Below, one piece after another: positions 14,184 to 18,121 of a stretch of DNA of 18,121 bases. Source of the DNA: JAWLFI01 sp041685645. GTDB taxonomy: Bacteria > Bacteroidota > Bacteroidia > Chitinophagales > Saprospiraceae. The stretch covers positions 1 to 18,121 of the forward strand of contig JAWLFI010000032.1 of the NCBI GenBank assembly GCA_041685645.1, read 5' to 3'. Position 1 is the stretch's first letter. Each line of letters starts with the position of its first letter. The translations under genes were made by a program, and so were the position numbers. The notes under the pieces were generated by a model, which was given only the letters and a program-made list of their open reading frames with translations, was not told the origin of the DNA and made no database searches.

Positions 14184-15098
14184 ATGAATTTTGACGCCAC
14201 TTACACCGCGGGAGAAATTGCTGAATGGATCAATGCCGAGTGCATCGGACCCGAATCTTTGCCCTTATCCGGACTCAATGAAATTCACAAGGTGCGCCCC
14301 GGTGATATTATGTTTGTCGATGTGGAAAAGTACTTCCAAAAAGCCCTGAACTCGGCCGCTACCGGCATCATTCTCAACCAGCGCATAGAAGCCCCTGAGG
14401 GCAAAGTGCTCTTTTTGGTGGAGAATCCATTCCGCGCCTACGAAAACTTAGCGCGCCGGTTTCGAACCTTCGAGGCCCAAAAGTCCACGATTCATCCCAC
14501 GGCCAGGGTACATCCCTCGGTGATTTTAGAGCCAGGGGTGGTGATCGGACGGAATGTGACCATTGGAGCGCGCTGCACGATTCAGGCCAACAGTTTCATT
14601 GGGAATGAGACCCAAATTGGGGAAGAAGTTTGGATTCAGCCCAATTGTACGATTGGTTCAGAGGCCTTTTATTTCAAAAAGCAGAAAGCGGAATACGAAA
14701 TGTGGACTTCTGTCGGACGGGTTTTGATCCGCGATCAAGTTTCCATTGGTGCCAATTGTACGATTGATAAAGGCGTGAGCGGAGATACCGTGATCGGCAA
14801 GGGCAGTAAATTAGACAATCAGGTGCATCTCGGGCACGGCGTGGTTCTGGGAGAAAACTGCCTGCTCGCCGCACAAGTGGGCATTGGTGGAAAGACCGTG
14901 GTCGGTGATCGCGTGGTGATGTACGGACAGGTGGGAATCATCAATAGTTTAGTGATCGAAGATGATGCCATCATCCTGGCCCAAAGTGGGGTGACCAAAA
15001 GCCTCAAAGCAAAAACGACCTATTTCGGCACCCCCGCCGCCCCATCGCGCGATCGATTGCGGGAGTTGGCCGCCCTGCGAAAGCTGGCGAAAGGCTAA
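14184..15098 (+). CDS. lpxD: UDP-3-O-acylglucosamine N-acyltransferase-like protein (LpxD family)
   Basis: 304 residues from the ATG at 14184 (MNFDATYTAGEIAEW). A longer start at 14151 overlaps polA and adds residues unlike the family. Residues ~1-95 are the LpxD uridine-binding domain, with PLSGLNEIHKVRPGDIMFVD. From ~103 the left-handed beta-helix shows hexapeptide repeats (IHPTARVHPSVILEPGVVIG, VTIGARCTIQANSFIG and so on). DNQVHLGHGVVLGENCLLAA (211-230) aligns with the LpxD catalytic region, with H218 as the likely base. LpxD adds the amide-linked 3-hydroxyacyl chain of lipid A from acyl-ACP. The protein is shorter than classical LpxD (about 340 residues), has a short C-terminal helix and lies next to polA, not with lpxA/lpxC, so it may be a second, specialised copy. 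Confidence 0.85.
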   Translation: MNFDATYTAGEIAEWINAECIGPESLPLSGLNEIHKVRPGDIMFVDVEKYFQKALNSAATGIILNQRIEAPEGKVLFLVENPFRAYENLARRFRTFEAQKSTIHPTARVHPSVILEPGVVIGRNVTIGARCTIQANSFIGNETQIGEEVWIQPNCTIGSEAFYFKKQKAEYEMWTSVGRVLIRDQVSIGANCTIDKGVSGDTVIGKGSKLDNQVHLGHGVVLGENCLLAAQVGIGGKTVVGDRVVMYGQVGIINSLVIEDDAIILAQSGVTKSLKAKTTYFGTPAAPSRDRLRELAALRKLAKG

Positions 15099-15188
15099 GC
15101 CCGAGGTAAAGAGCAAGGAGTATTTATGAATTAGCCCTGAGCGCCTCGAGTTGCTGAGTCCTGAGCTCCTGAACCCCCAAGTCTCATT
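15099..15188. other. Short intergenic region after lpxD
   Basis: No gene or stem-loop is seen. The stretch 15135-15178 carries loosely repeated CTGAG/CTCCTGA phrases of about eight bases, without a regular period. The promoter candidate for the next gene begins at its end. No terminator for the polA-lpxD unit could be identified. Confidence 0.35.
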
Positions 15189-15218
15189 TTGTCCTTCCGG
15201 GCCTTATTCTTATCTTTC
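15189..15218 (+). promoter_or_regulatory. Candidate promoter of the membrane protein / RnfD-FG-GAP gene pair
   Basis: TTG (15189-15191), a 19-nt spacer and TATCTTTC (15211-15218; seven of eight positions of TAnnTTTG). Transcription would begin near 15225, downstream of the alternative start at 15221, which supports the ATG at 15263. Spacing is identical to that at the lipoprotein gene. Confidence 0.45.
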
Positions 15219-15262
15219 CATTGTCATTATTATTTTGTACTCGCTGTTTTATCCCTACGACC

Positions 15263-15880
15263 ATGTTTATTGCCTTACTCATCCTCCTATTGACTTTTGC
15301 CTTCCTCGGTATAATCTATTATCGCCGACAGCAAAATGCAGACAAAATCGGAGGCCCCATCTCTCAAGCGAAAGCGTTCTGGCTCAGCTATGTGCTCCTT
15401 AATTATTTTGGCCTGTCCGTGTATGTATTGATGGTGTTGTCACCGGAGATGCCGGGCTACCGGACAGTGTTGGTGTTCACTCTCTTGATCTACTTGCGCG
15501 CAATCATACAGCTCCTTATGATGTATGGATTTCTCAACTGGAAGCCGACTTACGGGATCATTTCCAATCTCCTGATAGCTATCGTGCTGCTGTTCTTTTT
15601 CGGAAAAGAGATGTCGGGTAGCGAATTCGACGGGGTTCAAGATTATATTTTACCTTTATTTATCATCAACCTCATGGCCATATTATTGTGTGACTCATAT
15701 TATGCCCGCGAGTTTCACCGCATCGTAGGAGAAGAGACGACAGGATCAAAGGCAGTCTGGTTTGCCTCCGGCAATGAGGCACGATTTAGTACAATCAATC
15801 GCTTGACATACCGACTCAATATTTTTTTTGTTTTATTGACGGCAAATACTTTTGCCTTGATTCTTATAGCTTATGGTTAA
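15263..15880 (+). CDS. Five-helix integral membrane protein of unknown function
   Basis: 205 residues from the ATG at 15263 (MFIALLILLLTFAFLG); the in-frame ATG at 15221 precedes the likely transcription start. Hydrophobic helices are predicted by eye at about 1-20, 36-58, 67-92, 100-117, 130-146 and 183-203; the third and fourth may be one hairpin, so five or six crossings are possible. The loop after the helix at 130-146 is polar and contains YYAREFHRIVGEETTG. I do not recognise the family. Its stop overlaps the start of the next gene by 8 nt (15873-15880), implying translational coupling and a shared task, perhaps as a membrane partner of the RnfD-like protein. No redox motifs (CxxC, CxxCH, His clusters) are visible. 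Confidence 0.72.
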   Translation: MFIALLILLLTFAFLGIIYYRRQQNADKIGGPISQAKAFWLSYVLLNYFGLSVYVLMVLSPEMPGYRTVLVFTLLIYLRAIIQLLMMYGFLNWKPTYGIISNLLIAIVLLFFFGKEMSGSEFDGVQDYILPLFIINLMAILLCDSYYAREFHRIVGEETTGSKAVWFASGNEARFSTINRLTYRLNIFFVLLTANTFALILIAYG

Positions 15881-18121
15881 TTTGAATGTACAGAGCTGGC
15901 GGGGAAGTTTTCGTCCCCCTCCATGGCACGATGTGAGGTGGCGCGCATTTCTCCTTTTGTTTATCTACCTGTTGATGGGTATGACTACCCTTGGATTCAG
16001 TCGACAGCCGGCGCATATTTTTATTTTGATTGGCGCAGGAGCGATATTTGACCTCGTGCTGAGTGGACTACTGCGGTCGCGGAAGATCTTCCCCTTGTCG
16101 GCCATGATCTCTTGTTGCTCGCTCGCCATTCTGCTGAACTGGTCCTATGGTATGCACAATTTATGGCTGCCGGTCTATGCTTGTATTGCATCAAAGTATC
16201 TCATCACGCTGCGCGGGCGACACTTTTTCAATCCGTCACTCTTTGCCATTTGCGTGTGCATACTGCTCGGCGGCGAATTTGTCACTCTGGCTCCGGCCTA
16301 TCAATGGTATGGCAGTTCAGAGACGGCCTGGATGATGGGATTCTTTGTCGTCACCGGCGCATTGTTCCTCTTTGTCTTTAAGATCAACAGGACCTGGCTT
16401 ATCGGTTCTTTTTTAGTAGCCTTTTTTGCGCAGACCTTGCTCAGAGCAGAGGTGATGGAACACATCATCCCCTGGGAAACCCTCTTTCTCAGTTCGGTCA
16501 CCTCTCCGGCATTCTACCTCTTCACCTTTTACATGATCACAGATCCGGCCACGAGCCCTAATAAGCGGTCCGATCAAATACTGGTGGGGGTATCCATCGC
16601 CTTATTAGACTTGTTGTTTCACCTAAAATTTAGCTTGTACACCTTCTTTTTTGCCGGACTCTCAGTAGCCGCGATCCGGTATTTTTACTTCCTGGGCCAA
16701 CAAGTTTTCAGCGATTCTGACTTCTCCCTTTGGGAGACGGTAAAGTCCCGGGCTCCGGTGATTATCGTATTGTTTTTGTTTTTTATTCCCGTATTTCTGG
16801 CGTTTCAAATCAATCAGCAAACCCCCAACCTCCCAAAAGAGGATTTGTTTGAACTCACCTCAATTCCGCCCTCCCATAGCGGACTCGACTGGGCGCCCAG
16901 CAATATCCTGAACGAGACGGATCCCCGGCTGGCTCATGTGGCAAAATGGGTCCTCTCCGTGGGTGATGCCGCCTCCGTGGCCGATGTTAATGGGGATGGA
17001 AGACCCGATATTTTCCTCACCCAAACCCTAAAACATCCGGATTGGAGGGCCAAGCTTTATATCAACAAAGGAGATTTTCAATTTGAAAAGGTCGCCATTC
17101 CCGATCTGGAGCCCTATCTCGATGATCCCGTGAATTATGGCATCCCCGGCTTCTCCTTTTTTCTCGATTACGATAATGACGGCGATAAAGACCTTTTCGT
17201 AGGATTCGGCTTTGGTCAGTCGCGGCTATTTGAAAATCGACTGATCCCCGACGGGGAATTCAGTTTTGAAGAAGTCGATGTACCCTTTTTACAGGAGCTC
17301 AACACGATTTGCCTCTCGGCCAATGCGATGGATTTCAATAATGACGGATATCTGGACCTATTTCTGGCCAATACCCTGCAAACCCATTTTCCCGATTACG
17401 ACGACAGGGAAGAGCCGCTAAATATATTCGAATTGCCCCAGCCCGAATACGCCGATGATCGGCGGATGTATCACTTTATGCATGAGAGTTGGCACAATGC
17501 CAACAATGGCGGCCTGAATTATTTACTTTTGAATACTCTTGATTCGGCCGTATTCCAACCACTCGACAGCCGGGACATCGGAATACCCGAGACTCGCTGG
17601 AGCCTGAGCGTCGCCACTCTGGACATCAATAACGATGGATATACCGATATTTATGTAGCCAATGATTTTGGCCGAGACGACTGCTATCTCAATCAAGAGG
17701 GGCGGCATTTTGAGCGCCAGGAAGGCGAATTTTACGGCGACATCGGCCTCGATACCTACAAGGGCATGAATGCTTCTGCCGGTGATTTGGACGGCAATGG
17801 AAAGGATGATATCTATATCAGCAATGTACACCACGCCATGCAGGCAGAAGGGAGTTTGTTGTGGATGAATTACACCGGGGACGAGGCCAAAACCGCTGAC
17901 TTTAAGGAAAGCGCCTCGCTCATGAATGCCCTCAACACCAATCGATTTGGCTGGGGCGCTGCTTTTGGGGATCTCAATTTGAACGGTTGGCTCGATATCG
18001 TTCAGGCCAATGGCCTGGTGGGCGATTCCTGGGATCAAAAATGGGAGGAGGCGCACGACTATTGGTATTATCAGGCGCAGATCGCACGCACCGGCCCCGA
18101 AACTCACAGTTATGCCGATAA
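15873..18121 (+). CDS. RnfD/NqrB-like membrane domain fused to FG-GAP/VCBS repeats (3' end cut by window edge)
   Basis: 749 residues visible, open to the edge. Residues ~24-310 are hydrophobic with about nine or ten helices. RHFFNPSLFAI (116-126) and FYMITDPATSPNK (219-231) match the conserved FNPxxF and (A)TDPxTSP motifs of the NqrB/RnfD/RnfE family, the flavin-carrying membrane subunits of ion-pumping redox complexes. After a last helix (~295-312) six calcium-loop repeats follow: DVNGDGRPD (371), DYDNDGDKD (432), DFNNDGYLD (487), DINNDGYTD (584), DLDGNGKDD (638) and DLNLNGWLD (700). NTNRFGWGAAFGDL (688-701) resembles the CRTAC1/ASPIC-UnbV-associated propellers. The propeller is inferred to face the periplasm. 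I cannot find a clear SGAT-type FMN attachment motif; SSVTSPAF (207-214) is the nearest. No other rnf/nqr genes are in view. Confidence 0.85.
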   Translation, partial: MVNLNVQSWRGSFRPPPWHDVRWRAFLLLFIYLLMGMTTLGFSRQPAHIFILIGAGAIFDLVLSGLLRSRKIFPLSAMISCCSLAILLNWSYGMHNLWLPVYACIASKYLITLRGRHFFNPSLFAICVCILLGGEFVTLAPAYQWYGSSETAWMMGFFVVTGALFLFVFKINRTWLIGSFLVAFFAQTLLRAEVMEHIIPWETLFLSSVTSPAFYLFTFYMITDPATSPNKRSDQILVGVSIALLDLLFHLKFSLYTFFFAGLSVAAIRYFYFLGQQVFSDSDFSLWETVKSRAPVIIVLFLFFIPVFLAFQINQQTPNLPKEDLFELTSIPPSHSGLDWAPSNILNETDPRLAHVAKWVLSVGDAASVADVNGDGRPDIFLTQTLKHPDWRAKLYINKGDFQFEKVAIPDLEPYLDDPVNYGIPGFSFFLDYDNDGDKDLFVGFGFGQSRLFENRLIPDGEFSFEEVDVPFLQELNTICLSANAMDFNNDGYLDLFLANTLQTHFPDYDDREEPLNIFELPQPEYADDRRMYHFMHESWHNANNGGLNYLLLNTLDSAVFQPLDSRDIGIPETRWSLSVATLDINNDGYTDIYVANDFGRDDCYLNQEGRHFERQEGEFYGDIGLDTYKGMNASAGDLDGNGKDDIYISNVHHAMQAEGSLLWMNYTGDEAKTADFKESASLMNALNTNRFGWGAAFGDLNLNGWLDIVQANGLVGDSWDQKWEEAHDYWYYQAQIARTGPETHSYAD

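Noticed and set aside
17523..18107. Minus-strand open frame of 194 codons inside the FG-GAP region
   Set aside because: It is an antisense shadow of the repeats; the plus strand encodes six regular calcium loops.
1..18121. CRISPR array, tRNA or rRNA
   Set aside because: No regularly spaced direct repeats and no cloverleaf or rRNA-like segment were seen on either strand by eye.

Overview
The window looks like a chromosomal piece of a member of the Bacteroidota. The lines of evidence are a surface-export-type lipoprotein signal, promoter-like TTG-N18/19-TAnnTTT signals instead of E. coli-type -35/-10 boxes, a TolB-like propeller fused to an outer-membrane barrel, and a small acidic protein of a type I associate with this phylum. 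Saprospiria is my guess from general style and from the intergenic repeats; it is not proven by the sequence. GC content is moderate. I see no rRNA, tRNA, CRISPR array or complete transposase gene.

Layout. (1) 1-1070, minus: most of an AAA ATPase with a DUF4143-type C-terminus, running off the left edge, with a perfect 43-bp palindrome 18 bp before its start codon. (2) 1413-4805, minus: a 1130-residue exported protein combining a degenerate metallopeptidase-like region, a beta-propeller and an Omp85/D15-like barrel. (3) 5007-6552, plus: a likely two-gene unit of a GloB-like metallo-hydrolase and a flavin-reductase-like protein, followed at 6666-6905 by a GlsB/YeaQ-type small membrane protein. 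(4) 6930-8280: an accessory patch. Two diverged copies of one GC-rich, hairpin-forming repeat lie in opposite orientation on either side of a small acidic lipoprotein gene (7245-7751, minus). The second copy is split by an AT-rich 114-bp MITE-like insert with perfect 18-bp terminal inverted repeats bounded by TA. (5) 8307-11203: a 112-residue acidic protein (minus), deoC (plus) and an MscS-family channel (minus); the last two are convergent and share four bases at their stop codons. (6) 11392-15098, plus: polA, then an lpxD-type acyltransferase 14 nt downstream. (7) 15263-18121, plus: a five-helix membrane protein overlapping by 8 nt a gene that fuses an RnfD/NqrB-like membrane domain to at least six FG-GAP/VCBS calcium-loop repeats; it runs off the right edge.

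Most genes are housekeeping or envelope genes: DNA repair and replication (polA), lipid A (lpxD), osmotic protection (MscS), deoxynucleoside catabolism (deoC) and outer-membrane or surface proteins. The strongest candidates for something undescribed are the RnfD-like/FG-GAP fusion with its overlapping membrane partner, the MITE nested inside a REP-like repeat, and the palindrome-headed DUF4143 ATPase. Promoter calls rest on motif matches only, and family assignments on motifs read by eye.
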